DNA of 64,000 bases. Origin: Bacillota bacterium (lineage in GTDB: Bacteria > Bacillota > Dethiobacteria > DTU022 > UBA8154). This document shows, piece by piece, positions 1-9,960 of this stretch. Made by a program: the position numbers and the translations under genes. The stretch covers positions 1-64,000 of the forward strand of contig JAAYFF010000070.1 in NCBI GenBank assembly GCA_012728375.1, read 5' to 3'. Below the pieces are notes generated by a model, which was not told the origin of the DNA, did no database searches, and worked only from the letters and a program-made list of their open reading frames with translations. Each line of letters begins with the position of its first letter. Position 1 is the stretch's first letter.

Positions 1-148
1 TATCATATTCTGTTGGGCTACGCACTTGTTTCCATATATAAACACAATTGTTTATTATACCCATGAGACTTGTTTTGCATTAAAAGAAATAATGCGATTA
101 ACAGAGCTATTAAAAGAAAATCAAAGAATATAGAGGGAGGAGAAAACA

Positions 149-1324
149 TTGATAGCTGCTAAAGAGTGTATCGCAATGCTCCTGGCAGGCGGAGAGGGAA
201 AAAGGCTTGGTTTGTTGACAGCGGAAATGGCGAAGCCGGCGCTGCCCTTTGGAGGTAAATACCGTATCATTGATTTTGCTCTCAGCAATTGTACTAATTC
301 AGGTATCGATACGGTTGGAGTGCTGACTCAATATCAGCCTTTGATTTTAAATGCTCATATAGGGATCGGTATTCCCTGGGGCCTGGACCGGAAACACGGC
401 GGGGTTTCAATTTTACCTCCTTTTCTAAGGGGTGAAGAGGGGGGCGAATGGTACCGGGGGACGGCAAATGCCGTTTATCAGAACCTTTCCTTTATAGAGA
501 AGTACAACCCCCGCTATGTGTTGGTCCTTTCCGGAGACCATATTTATAAAATGGACTATTCTTTGATGCTGCAATTTCATAAAGAAAAGCAGGCGGATCT
601 GACCATAGCCGTCATCAAAGTGCCCTGGGAAGAGGCCGGACGTTTTGGCGTTTTGCAAATTGATCACAGCGGTAAAATTACAGAATTTCAGGAAAAGCCC
701 TCCCATCCCCGCAGCAATCTCGCTTCAATGGGAATCTATATCTTCAATACGGAAATACTGAAGCAATACCTCAAGGCAGATGACGAGCGCCCGGATTCCA
801 GCAACGATTTTGGAAAAGATGTTATCCCTTTAATACTTGATGAAGGATGCCGGGTTTATGCCTACCTCTTCCGGGGCTATTGGAAAGATGTGGGCACGAT
901 CGAGAGCTATTGGCAAGCCAATATGGATCTGCTTTCCAGTAAAAACGGTTTGGATCTTTTTGACCGGAACTGGCGGATTTATACCGTCAATCCAAACCAA
1001 CCGCCCCATTATGTTGCTCACGCCGCGAAGATTGAAAATTCCCTGATAAATGAGGGCTGTGAAATTTATGGAGAGGTCGTTAATTCCGTCCTTTTTACCG
1101 GTGTAACTGTCGGCGAAGGGTCGGTAATCAAAGATTCCGTGGTCATGGCCAATGTAAAAATCGGGCGGAATACAAGGATAGAAAGGGCCATTATTGATGA
1201 AAATGCAAGCATTGGAGACGAATGCCTCATTTGCAGCGCAAAAAAAGAGCCCCCCGATATTATTTTGGTTCGGGAAAATTTGGTTCTGCCAAGAAATTCT
1301 GTCATGAGGACGACACCGCTCTAA
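149..1324 (+). CDS. glgC: Glucose-1-phosphate adenylyltransferase
   Basis: ORF with N-terminal [14 protein letters not shown] nucleotidyltransferase motif, [18 protein letters not shown] and C-terminal left-handed beta-helix; followed by glgD/glgA/glgP. Confidence 0.96.
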   Translation: MIAAKECIAMLLAGGEGKRLGLLTAEMAKPALPFGGKYRIIDFALSNCTNSGIDTVGVLTQYQPLILNAHIGIGIPWGLDRKHGGVSILPPFLRGEEGGEWYRGTANAVYQNLSFIEKYNPRYVLVLSGDHIYKMDYSLMLQFHKEKQADLTIAVIKVPWEEAGRFGVLQIDHSGKITEFQEKPSHPRSNLASMGIYIFNTEILKQYLKADDERPDSSNDFGKDVIPLILDEGCRVYAYLFRGYWKDVGTIESYWQANMDLLSSKNGLDLFDRNWRIYTVNPNQPPHYVAHAAKIENSLINEGCEIYGEVVNSVLFTGVTVGEGSVIKDSVVMANVKIGRNTRIERAIIDENASIGDECLICSAKKEPPDIILVRENLVLPRNSVMRTTPL

Positions 1325-1341
1325 AGGGGAGGGTAGTTCCA

Positions 1342-2466
1342 ATGAAAGATGTAATGGGCATCATTAACGTAAAAGCTCAGGACGATATCTTAAGCGAACT
1401 TACCGATTTCCGTTGTATAGCTTCAGTGCCCTTCGGGGGAAGATACCGCCTAATTGATTTTGTCCTTTCCAGCATGGCCAATTCGGGTATGCATAAAGTT
1501 GCCGTCTTTACGCTAAATAAAGACCGTTCCCTGGTGGATCATCTGGGAAAGGGGGAGTCGTGGGACTTAAACCGCAAAGAAGACGGCTTGCATATTCTTT
1601 CTCCCAATGTTTTTTATTCCTCACAGCCAACTTTACCGGGTGATATTAAGTGCTTCTACAGCCAGATGGACTTTCTGGAGCGCAGCAGGCAAAAGGATGT
1701 AGTTATCGCTCCGGGGAATCTGGTCTGCAACCTGGATTTTCAAAAGGCAATTGCTTTTCACAGGGAAAAAGGTGCTGATATTACTGTTTTTTACAGGGCA
1801 GAGTCCGAAGATGAACCAAGGTTTACCTGGAGGCGCAAGCTAAAAATAAAATTAAGCCCGTCCAATCGTGTTTTACAAATGGAAGAAGAAGCAGGGACTA
1901 TGGAGACAGGCGCGGAACTGGTTGAGATATTCATCATGTCAAAGCTCCTTTTGCTGGAGATGGTGGAAACCGGCATCATCAACGGAGCAGACGATCTGTT
2001 TGAAGATATCATTTTCAAGCAGCAGGATAAATATAATATTTACGCCTATCCGGTTGAAGGATATTTTACCGTAATTAACTCCATTGACCGTTATTACAAA
2101 GCCAATATGGACCTGTTAAATCCGCGAATCAGACAAAGCCTTTTTTTTCAGCCCGGACTTATTTATACTAAGGGGAAAGATGAACCGTCTACCAAATACG
2201 CAGCCGGCTCAAGGGTTGTTAATTCACTCCTTGCCAACGGCTGCCTGGTGGAAGGAACAGTAGAACACAGTATCTTATTTCGCGGAGTAAAAATTAAAAA
2301 GGGTGCTTCCATTAAAAACAGCATTATCATGCAAAAGAGCCAAATTAATGAGAACGCTGAAGTAGAGTATGCCATACTGGACAAGGAAGTAACCGTTTCC
2401 AAAGACAGGAGGATAACCGGGAGAGAAAGCAGCCCTGTTGTGATCGGCAAAAGAAAAAAGCTGTAA
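1342..2466 (+). CDS. glgD: GlgD-type glucose-1-phosphate adenylyltransferase subunit
   Basis: GlgC-like fold (FGGRYRLIDFVLSSMANSG) without the canonical N-terminal GGxGxRL motif, adjacent to glgC; ATG at 1342 is more likely than the ORF-track start at 1222, which overlaps glgC. Confidence 0.93.
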   Translation: MKDVMGIINVKAQDDILSELTDFRCIASVPFGGRYRLIDFVLSSMANSGMHKVAVFTLNKDRSLVDHLGKGESWDLNRKEDGLHILSPNVFYSSQPTLPGDIKCFYSQMDFLERSRQKDVVIAPGNLVCNLDFQKAIAFHREKGADITVFYRAESEDEPRFTWRRKLKIKLSPSNRVLQMEEEAGTMETGAELVEIFIMSKLLLLEMVETGIINGADDLFEDIIFKQQDKYNIYAYPVEGYFTVINSIDRYYKANMDLLNPRIRQSLFFQPGLIYTKGKDEPSTKYAAGSRVVNSLLANGCLVEGTVEHSILFRGVKIKKGASIKNSIIMQKSQINENAEVEYAILDKEVTVSKDRRITGRESSPVVIGKRKKL

Positions 2467-2485
2467 GATAAGGAGTTGAAAGAAG

Positions 2486-3916
2486 ATGGAAGTGCTTTTT
2501 GTCGCCTCGGAAAGTACCCCCTTCATTAAGACCGGGGGATTGGCAGACGTGGTGGGTTCTCTTCCATCAGAGCTGGCGAAACTAGGGGTGGACGTAAGAG
2601 TTATTCTTCCCAAATATGGGGACATTCCGGAAGTTTTGCAGGAAGGGATGCTCTTTAAAAAGAGAATTACAGTGTCCCTGGGTTGGAGATTTCAGCATTG
2701 CGGAATTGAAGAGCTGGAATACGGGGGAATAACCTATTACTTTATCGAAAATGAGTATTATTACAACCGCAGCGGCATATACGGGTTTGATGACGACGCT
2801 GAACGTTTTGCTTTTTTTTGCCGGGCGGTCCTGGAAGCGCTTCCGTTCCTGGATTTTAAACCCCGCGTCATTCACTGCCATGACTGGCATACTGGGCTGG
2901 TCAGCGTCTTTTTGAAGGCACAATATGGGAAAAAGCCCTTTTATCAGGATATACGCACGCTTTTTACCATTCACAATCTTCATTACCAGGGGAATTTTCC
3001 AATTGGACTGCTGGAGGAGCTGCTCGACTTGGGTCCGGAATATTTCAAAATGGAAACGCTGGAATTTTACGGTCAGGGAAGCTATCTGAAAGGGGGGCTG
3101 GTTTTTTCCGATCTGCTGAACACGGTCAGCAAGACCTATGCCGAGGAAATTCAAACCCCGTATTTTGGTGCAAAAATGGACGGTATTTTACGGAAAAGAA
3201 AAGACAGTTTGACAGGGATTTTAAATGGGATTGACTATACGCAGTATGATCCCATGAACGACCAGAATATCTTTTTCCCCTACAGAAGCTCGCTGCTGAA
3301 AAAACAGGCCAATAAGCTAAAACTGCAGGAAGCCCTCGGCCTCTCTCGGGGAGAAGAGATCCCCATGCTGGCCTTTGTTAACCGGCTTGTGGAGCAAAAG
3401 GGGCTTGATTTAATTGGGCATGTCCTGGAGGAGATACTGGATCTGGGAGTTCAGTTTGTCATGCTGGGTACAGGAGAAGAAAAATATCAGCGTCTTTTTG
3501 GGGAAGCTGCGGCGCGCCGTCCTGAGCGGATGGCTGCTGTCTTCAAATTTGACGAATCTCTGGCCAGGCAGATCTATGCCGCTTCGGATATATTCCTTCT
3601 TCCTTCCCGGTTTGAACCCTGCGGAACTGCACAGCTCATTGCCCTGCGCTATGGCAGTATACCCATTGTCCGAGAGACCGGCGGCTTAAAGGATACGATT
3701 GTTCCTTTTGATGAAGGCAGCAACTCGGGAAACGGCTTTTCTTTCAGCAGGTACAATGCCCATGATATGCTTTTTGTGATTAAAAAGGCTTTAAACCTGT
3801 ATAAAAAGAAAATAATTTGGACGAATTTAGTTAATAATGCGGTAAAATCTAATTTTAGCTGGAAGAACTCTGCCCGGGAGTATTGTGCCCTTTATGAGCG
3901 TTTACTTGAAATGTGA
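2486..3916 (+). CDS. glgA: Glycogen synthase (GT5)
   Basis: MEVLFVASESTPFIKTGGLADVVGSLP N-terminus; DIFLLPSRFEPCGTAQLIALRYGSIPIVRETGGLKDT. Confidence 0.96.
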   Translation: MEVLFVASESTPFIKTGGLADVVGSLPSELAKLGVDVRVILPKYGDIPEVLQEGMLFKKRITVSLGWRFQHCGIEELEYGGITYYFIENEYYYNRSGIYGFDDDAERFAFFCRAVLEALPFLDFKPRVIHCHDWHTGLVSVFLKAQYGKKPFYQDIRTLFTIHNLHYQGNFPIGLLEELLDLGPEYFKMETLEFYGQGSYLKGGLVFSDLLNTVSKTYAEEIQTPYFGAKMDGILRKRKDSLTGILNGIDYTQYDPMNDQNIFFPYRSSLLKKQANKLKLQEALGLSRGEEIPMLAFVNRLVEQKGLDLIGHVLEEILDLGVQFVMLGTGEEKYQRLFGEAAARRPERMAAVFKFDESLARQIYAASDIFLLPSRFEPCGTAQLIALRYGSIPIVRETGGLKDTIVPFDEGSNSGNGFSFSRYNAHDMLFVIKKALNLYKKKIIWTNLVNNAVKSNFSWKNSAREYCALYERLLEM

Positions 3917-3919
3917 GGA

Positions 3920-6355
3920 ATGAGGATAATGTTCACCGATAAAGAAAGCTTCAAGCGCGCTTTTCTTGAAAAGCTGGAAAGGATGCACGGAAAAAGCATC
4001 GATGAAACGACGGATATGGATAAATATTTGACCCTGGGAACCATGATCCGGGAGTATGTTGCCCAAAACTGGATTGCCACCAACAACCGCTACAAAAAAG
4101 AGGGTAAGAAGCAGGTCTACTACTTTTCCATGGAATTTCTTCTGGGAAGACTGCTGGGAAACAACCTGATCAACCTTGGTTTTTTTGATATTTGCCGGCA
4201 AAGCCTACAGGAACTGGGCGTTAATTTGCCGGATCTGGAAATTCAGGAGTCGGATGCGGGTTTGGGCAACGGCGGCCTGGGCCGCCTTGCGGCCTGTTTC
4301 CTGGACTCCCTTGCATCACTGTCCCTCCCCGGGCACGGTTGTGGAATACGCTACAAATACGGTCTTTTTGAGCAAAAAATTGTGGAAGGTTATCAAGTTG
4401 AGCTTCCCGAATACTGGTTGAAGGATGGAAATGTTTGGGAAATCCGTAAAGCAGACAGGGCTGTTGAAGTTCGCTTCGGCGGCCATGTCTGGTTGGAAGA
4501 GCGGGACGGAAGGCTTATTGCTCATCACGAAAACTACGAAAGGGTTTTGGCTGTTCCTTATGACCTGCCCATTATCGGTTACAGCAATAAAACGGTTAAT
4601 ACGCTCAGGCTGTGGAGCGCGGAAGGAGTTCCCCAGGATAGCGACGTTTTAGTCTTTGGCTTTGACAACCAGCAGAAATTTCTTGAATACAAGTATTCCG
4701 TGGAATCAATTTCACGGTTTCTTTATCCCGACGATACGAACTATGAGGGGAGAATGCTCCGGCTGAAGCAGGAATATTTCCTCGTTTCAGCAGGTATACA
4801 GAGCATTATACGCTGGTACAAAAGGCGCAATTATCCTTTGAAGGATTTTTACAAGAAAAATGCCCTCCATATTAATGATACGCATCCGGCCCTTGCTATA
4901 CCTGAACTGATGCGCATTCTTATGGATGAGGAAGGACTGGGCTGGGATGAAGCGTTTGATATTACCTGCCGGACCATTTCCTATACAAATCATACGACGA
5001 TGTCGGAAGCGCTGGAGACCTGGCCGGTGGATATGTTCAGCGCACTGCTGCCCAGAATTTATATGATCGTTGAAGAGCTGAACAAGCGTTTTTGCCGGCA
5101 GCTTGAGGAGCTTTTTCCCGGTAACCCGGAGAAAATAAGGAAAATGGCCATTATCGCTGATGGGAGGGTTAAAATGTCACACCTCGCCATCGTGGGAAGC
5201 CACAGCGTGAACGGGGTAGCCAAAATTCACACCAATATCCTGGAAAAGAGGGAGATGAAAAATTTTTACGACCTCTATCCCTACAAGTTCAATAATAAAA
5301 CGAACGGGATTACCCATCGCCGGTGGCTGCTCAAGGCAAATCCGGGGCTAGCCAAGTTAATAAGCGATACCATTGGTACATCCTGGATTAAAGCTCCTGC
5401 TGATCTTGTCCGGCTGGAACCTTATGCCGCTGATGCTTCCTTTCAGGAAAAATTTAACGAGATTAAACAACAAAACAAACTGGAACTTGCCTCCTATATT
5501 AAAGAAAAATGCAATCTAACCGTAGATGTCAATTCCATCTTCGATGTTCATGTCAAACGGATTCATGCTTATAAACGCCAGGTTTTAAATTTGTTCCACA
5601 TTATAGATCTATACAACCGTTTAAAAGACAACCCGGAGCTGGCTGTTTATCCCCGTACCTTTATTTTTGGCGGGAAAGCGGCGCCGGGCTATTACCTGGC
5701 CAAGAAAATTATTAAGCTGATTAATACGGTGGCCTCGGTGGTCAATAACGATCACGCGGTTAACGACAGAATTAAAGTAGTATTTTTAGACAACTATCGG
5801 GTCTCCCTTGCAGAAAAAATTATTCCGGCTGCGGACCTGAGCGAGCAGATTTCCACGGCCAGCAAGGAAGCTTCCGGAACGGGGAATATGAAATTTATGA
5901 TGAACGGAGCTGTAACCATAGGGACCCTCGACGGAGCAAATATAGAAATTCTCGAGCAGGTGGGTTATGATAATATGTTTATCTTCGGACTCTCTCCGAG
6001 CGAGGTCCTGAGTTATTACAGCAACGGAGGTTATTCTTCAGCGGATATTTGCCGGAGCGATCCCAGGATTAAGAGAATTCTAAAACAGATCGGCGAAGGC
6101 TTTTATGCCGCGGGCAAGGGGGAGTTCAATGCGATTTTGGAATCGTTAATTGAGCATAACGACTACTTTTTTGTTTTAAAAGATTTTCATTCATACGTAT
6201 GCGCTCAGGAGAGGGTTGGGGAAACTTTTAAGGACCGGCGCAAGTGGCTGAAGATGTCAATTATAAACACAGCTCATTCAGGCAAGTTTTCCAGCGATCG
6301 GACAATTTCCCAGTATGCCTCGGAAATCTGGGGATTGAAGCCCCTGGTGATCTAA
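3920..6355 (+). CDS. glgP: Glycogen/starch phosphorylase (GT35); start could also be 3929
   Basis: FSMEFLLGRLLGNNL, DAGLGNGGLGRLAACFLDS, KEASGTGNMKFMMNGAVTIGTLDGANIEI (PLP-site motif). Confidence 0.96.
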   Translation: MRIMFTDKESFKRAFLEKLERMHGKSIDETTDMDKYLTLGTMIREYVAQNWIATNNRYKKEGKKQVYYFSMEFLLGRLLGNNLINLGFFDICRQSLQELGVNLPDLEIQESDAGLGNGGLGRLAACFLDSLASLSLPGHGCGIRYKYGLFEQKIVEGYQVELPEYWLKDGNVWEIRKADRAVEVRFGGHVWLEERDGRLIAHHENYERVLAVPYDLPIIGYSNKTVNTLRLWSAEGVPQDSDVLVFGFDNQQKFLEYKYSVESISRFLYPDDTNYEGRMLRLKQEYFLVSAGIQSIIRWYKRRNYPLKDFYKKNALHINDTHPALAIPELMRILMDEEGLGWDEAFDITCRTISYTNHTTMSEALETWPVDMFSALLPRIYMIVEELNKRFCRQLEELFPGNPEKIRKMAIIADGRVKMSHLAIVGSHSVNGVAKIHTNILEKREMKNFYDLYPYKFNNKTNGITHRRWLLKANPGLAKLISDTIGTSWIKAPADLVRLEPYAADASFQEKFNEIKQQNKLELASYIKEKCNLTVDVNSIFDVHVKRIHAYKRQVLNLFHIIDLYNRLKDNPELAVYPRTFIFGGKAAPGYYLAKKIIKLINTVASVVNNDHAVNDRIKVVFLDNYRVSLAEKIIPAADLSEQISTASKEASGTGNMKFMMNGAVTIGTLDGANIEILEQVGYDNMFIFGLSPSEVLSYYSNGGYSSADICRSDPRIKRILKQIGEGFYAAGKGEFNAILESLIEHNDYFFVLKDFHSYVCAQERVGETFKDRRKWLKMSIINTAHSGKFSSDRTISQYASEIWGLKPLVI

Positions 6356-6385
6356 TACTTATTTGGACAAAGAAGGTGACCTGGC

Positions 6386-9300
6386 ATGGAAGAGGACCGG
6401 TTTATGCACAATTCCCATGATCTTTTTTTCCGCACCCCCTTCGGGGCAGTCCCCTGTTGCCAAAAGATTGTGCTGAGGTTTAAAGTAAAATCTGCATCCG
6501 CTGCAAATCCCGCTTATTCCGACGAAAAAGTCAGCCTCTTTCTAATAAAGGAGCTGGCAGGGGAAAACAGCGAGGAAGAGCTGCCCATGGACCTGGAGGA
6601 AGAAACGGGCCATGAAAAAATATTCCGCAAAGAGATCTGCGCGCCGGCACAGCCCTGTTTGCTGTGGTATTACTTTATAATCCGCAGAGATGATGCAACT
6701 TTCTTTTATGGTAATTCCCGGCAAAATACCGGCGGGGTCGGCTGCGTTGCCGGCCATGTGCCTCCTGCCTACCAGATCACGGTGCACAAGAGGGATCTTA
6801 CCGCTCCCCGCTGGTTTAAAGAGTCAGTTATGTATCAGATTTTCCCCGATCGTTTTTATAACGGACTGGAAGGCGGAAAGATATTAAATCCCAAAAAAAA
6901 CAGCCTGATTCATTCCCACTGGGATAATACCCCTGTTTATATCCGCGAGCTTTCTTCAGGGAGAGTAATTCGCTGGGATTTTTTTGGGGGAAACCTGGAA
7001 GGGATAAGAAAAAAGCTTTCATATCTTAAACGCCTGGGCGTCTCCCTTTTGTACTTAAACCCCGTTTTCGAATCGCCGAGCAATCATAAATATGATACTG
7101 CTGATTACCACAAAATCGACCCCATGTTTGGGGATAACGATCTTTTTGTCCGGCTCTGCTCAGAAGCAAGACAGATGGGTATTAACATTATTCTGGACGG
7201 CGTTTTCAGCCATACGGGAAGCGACAGCATTTATTTTAACAAGGAGGGGACTTACCCCACCGTAGGGGCCTACCAGTCGCCTGACTCCCCTTATTACAGC
7301 TGGTACCGGTTTGCGGAGTATCCTCACCGCTATGACTGTTGGTGGGGGATCGATACTCTCCCCAATGTCAATGAACTGGACCCGTCTTACATGGATTTTA
7401 TTATTTATGGGAAGAATAGTGTTCTGAAGCACTGGATGGGCGCGGGTATCAAAGGATGGCGCCTGGATGTGGCCGATGAGCTTCCCGGCGAGTTCCTGAA
7501 AAAATTGCATCAAGAAATAAAAAAACTGGACGATGAATCCATCCTCATCGGAGAGGTCTGGGAAGATGCCTCCAACAAGATCAGCTATGGAGAAAGAAGG
7601 CATTACCTTCTGGGGGATGAGCTGGACGGAGTAACCAACTATCCCTTGCGCAGGATCATCCTGGATTTTGTTCTGGGGCATCAAGATGCCGCGCAGGTTC
7701 ATCTTGCCCTGATGAGCCTCTATGAAAACTATCCCCGGGATTATTTCTACAGTACCGTGAACCTGATCGGGAGCCATGACGTGCCGCGCATACTGACCGT
7801 GCTGGAGGAAAATCTTCCTGGAGACGTTTCCCCTGCCGAGAGAAAAGCCCTGCGCCTCAAACGGCTTCAGATGGTTTCCCTCTGGCAGATGACCTTTCCC
7901 GGAGTTCCCTGCATCTATTACGGCGACGAGGCCGGTCTGGAAGGGGGGGAGGATCCTTTAAACCGGGGAACTTACCCCTGGGGCCGGGAAGATAAAGCCA
8001 TCCTGAATTGGTACCGGATGCTTATCGCACTGAGAAACCATTATGATGTCTTGCGCAGCGGTTGGTGGAAGACCCTTTATGCTTCCGGAAGCATTTACGC
8101 TTATGCCAGGTTTGTGGAAAAGGGGCAGGGTGCAAGCGGACAGGAGGCGATGGACAATACAGCGATCATACTGTTCAACCGGGACTTGCACAGGGAAGCC
8201 TCTGTCTCCCTCGACCTGGGGGGCTGCATCTGGGAAGGGTTGGTCGATCCCCTTGATGATTACAGCGAAATTTCCCCGGTGAACGGTTTTTTAACATTAA
8301 CTTTAAAACCTCTAGAATGCAGGATACTTTTAAAGGACAGGTGGTCAGCAAACTTGAATTACGTTAGAGAAAGCGGCATACTTCTCCACCCCACCTCGTT
8401 GCCGTCCAAATTTGGAATTGGAGACATGGGGAAAGGGGCCTACCAATTTCTTGATTTTCTGGAGCAGAGCGGGCAAAAACTCTGGCAGGTGCTGCCTTTA
8501 AACCCGCCGGGGTTGGGACATTCTCCCTACCAGTGTTTTTCTGCTTTTGCCGGCAATCCCCTGATGATCGACCTGGAAAAGCTGGCTGAAGAGGGATTGC
8601 TGCCGGATTTGGATCAAGAAAATATTCCGGAATTTCCCGGGGACAGGGTGGTTTTTGATGAAGTAATAAGATTTAAAGAGGCGTGTTTTAAGAAAGCTTT
8701 TCATAAATTTGTTTCCCTTCCGAAAAGCGCCGACTACGAGGAATTCTGTCGGCAAAATGCCGGATGGCTGGATGACTTTGCGCTGTTTATGTCTTTAAAG
8801 GAGCATTTTCAGAGAAAGCCGTGGAACCAGTGGGAGAAATCCATCGCTTTCCGGCAGGAAGAAGCCCTTGAAACATACGGGAAAAATTTAGCTGTTGAAA
8901 TTGAATACCATAAATTTCTCCAGTATATCTTTTTCAGTCAGTGGAAAGAGCTAAAAAAGCGCGCCGGGGAAAAGGGAATCAAAATCATCGGGGATCTTCC
9001 TATCTTTGTCAGCCATGACAGCAGCGACGTATGGTGCAACCCCGCCTTCTTTGAGCTGGATGAAAATGGGAATCCCTTGAAGGTAGCGGGTGTGCCCCCC
9101 GATTATTTCAGCGAGACGGGCCAGCTGTGGGGTAATCCCCACTACCGTTGGAATGAAATGGAAAAAGACGGTTACCGGTGGTGGATCGAGCGTTTTAGGG
9201 TTCTCTTCCAGCTGGTGGATCTGGTCCGCATCGATCACTTTCGGGGTTTTGAAGCATACTGGGAAATACCTGCCGGAGAAAAAAATGCTGTCAAAGGCCG

Positions 9301-9823
9301 CTGGGTCAAGGGGCCGGGGGAAGAATTCTTTTTCCGTTTGAAAGATGCCCTCGGCGATTTTCCCGTTATCGCAGAGGATTTGGGCGTCATTACCCCGGAA
9401 GTTGAAGAAATGAAAATAAAGCTGGGCTTTCCGGGGATGAAGGTTCTGCAATTTATGATCAAGCCCCGGATGGACCAAAAAATTAAGTTTCCCCTATTTG
9501 ATAAGGATACCGTCCTTTATACGGGGACCCATGACAACGACACGCTCCTGGGATGGTACAGAAAGGGAGCGGAAGGCCGGCAAAGCAAAATGCCGGAAGA
9601 AAGCGGGGATATATGCTGGTACTTTATTGAAACTGCAATGCGCAGCGACGCGCGCACAGTTATTATCCCTTTGCAGGATATCCTGGAGCTTGATTCCGAA
9701 GCCCGCATGAATACCCCCGGAACCGCGGAAGGCAACTGGCTGTGGCGTTTTTCCGGTGACATGCTTACCGGAGAACTTGCCGGAAGGTTAAAAAGCCTGA
9801 CGGAAAAATACCACCGCTGCTAA
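6386..9823 (+). CDS. Fused GH13 alpha-glucosidase/neopullulanase-like enzyme and GH77 4-alpha-glucanotransferase (MalQ-like)
   Basis: N-half: YQIFPDRFYNG, GWRLDVADELP, LIGEVWEDA, LIGSHDVPRIL (GH13). C-half: GILLHPTSLPSKFGIGDMG, LVRIDHFRGFEAYWEIP, VIAEDLGVITPEV, TGTHDNDTLLGWY (GH77). One uninterrupted 1145-aa ORF. Confidence 0.93.
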   Translation: MEEDRFMHNSHDLFFRTPFGAVPCCQKIVLRFKVKSASAANPAYSDEKVSLFLIKELAGENSEEELPMDLEEETGHEKIFRKEICAPAQPCLLWYYFIIRRDDATFFYGNSRQNTGGVGCVAGHVPPAYQITVHKRDLTAPRWFKESVMYQIFPDRFYNGLEGGKILNPKKNSLIHSHWDNTPVYIRELSSGRVIRWDFFGGNLEGIRKKLSYLKRLGVSLLYLNPVFESPSNHKYDTADYHKIDPMFGDNDLFVRLCSEARQMGINIILDGVFSHTGSDSIYFNKEGTYPTVGAYQSPDSPYYSWYRFAEYPHRYDCWWGIDTLPNVNELDPSYMDFIIYGKNSVLKHWMGAGIKGWRLDVADELPGEFLKKLHQEIKKLDDESILIGEVWEDASNKISYGERRHYLLGDELDGVTNYPLRRIILDFVLGHQDAAQVHLALMSLYENYPRDYFYSTVNLIGSHDVPRILTVLEENLPGDVSPAERKALRLKRLQMVSLWQMTFPGVPCIYYGDEAGLEGGEDPLNRGTYPWGREDKAILNWYRMLIALRNHYDVLRSGWWKTLYASGSIYAYARFVEKGQGASGQEAMDNTAIILFNRDLHREASVSLDLGGCIWEGLVDPLDDYSEISPVNGFLTLTLKPLECRILLKDRWSANLNYVRESGILLHPTSLPSKFGIGDMGKGAYQFLDFLEQSGQKLWQVLPLNPPGLGHSPYQCFSAFAGNPLMIDLEKLAEEGLLPDLDQENIPEFPGDRVVFDEVIRFKEACFKKAFHKFVSLPKSADYEEFCRQNAGWLDDFALFMSLKEHFQRKPWNQWEKSIAFRQEEALETYGKNLAVEIEYHKFLQYIFFSQWKELKKRAGEKGIKIIGDLPIFVSHDSSDVWCNPAFFELDENGNPLKVAGVPPDYFSETGQLWGNPHYRWNEMEKDGYRWWIERFRVLFQLVDLVRIDHFRGFEAYWEIPAGEKNAVKGRWVKGPGEEFFFRLKDALGDFPVIAEDLGVITPEVEEMKIKLGFPGMKVLQFMIKPRMDQKIKFPLFDKDTVLYTGTHDNDTLLGWYRKGAEGRQSKMPEESGDICWYFIETAMRSDARTVIIPLQDILELDSEARMNTPGTAEGNWLWRFSGDMLTGELAGRLKSLTEKYHRC

Positions 9824-9910
9824 AGGAAAGGGGGGATTGTTTTCCCGGCAGCTCATTTGCTTTTCCGCACCAATTATGGACCCATTAATATAATTTTTCG
9901 GTAGATATTG

Positions 9911-9960
9911 CGCTGTTTGGCCGGCACCCGGCAAAGCAGCGTTTATTTTTTATTTTTTTA
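9911..9960. terminator. Probable bidirectional rho-independent terminator between the glg operon and the convergent kinase gene
   Basis: Imperfect hairpin CGCTGTTTGGCCGG/CCGGCAAAGCAGCG followed by GTTTATTTTTTATTTTTTT. Confidence 0.7.

Noticed and set aside
425-9762. Many antisense or overlapping ORFs in the ORF track across the glg operon (for example 830..1342 -, 7160..7777 -)
   Set aside because: They overlap strongly supported genes, lack RBS and recognisable domains; treated as spurious.
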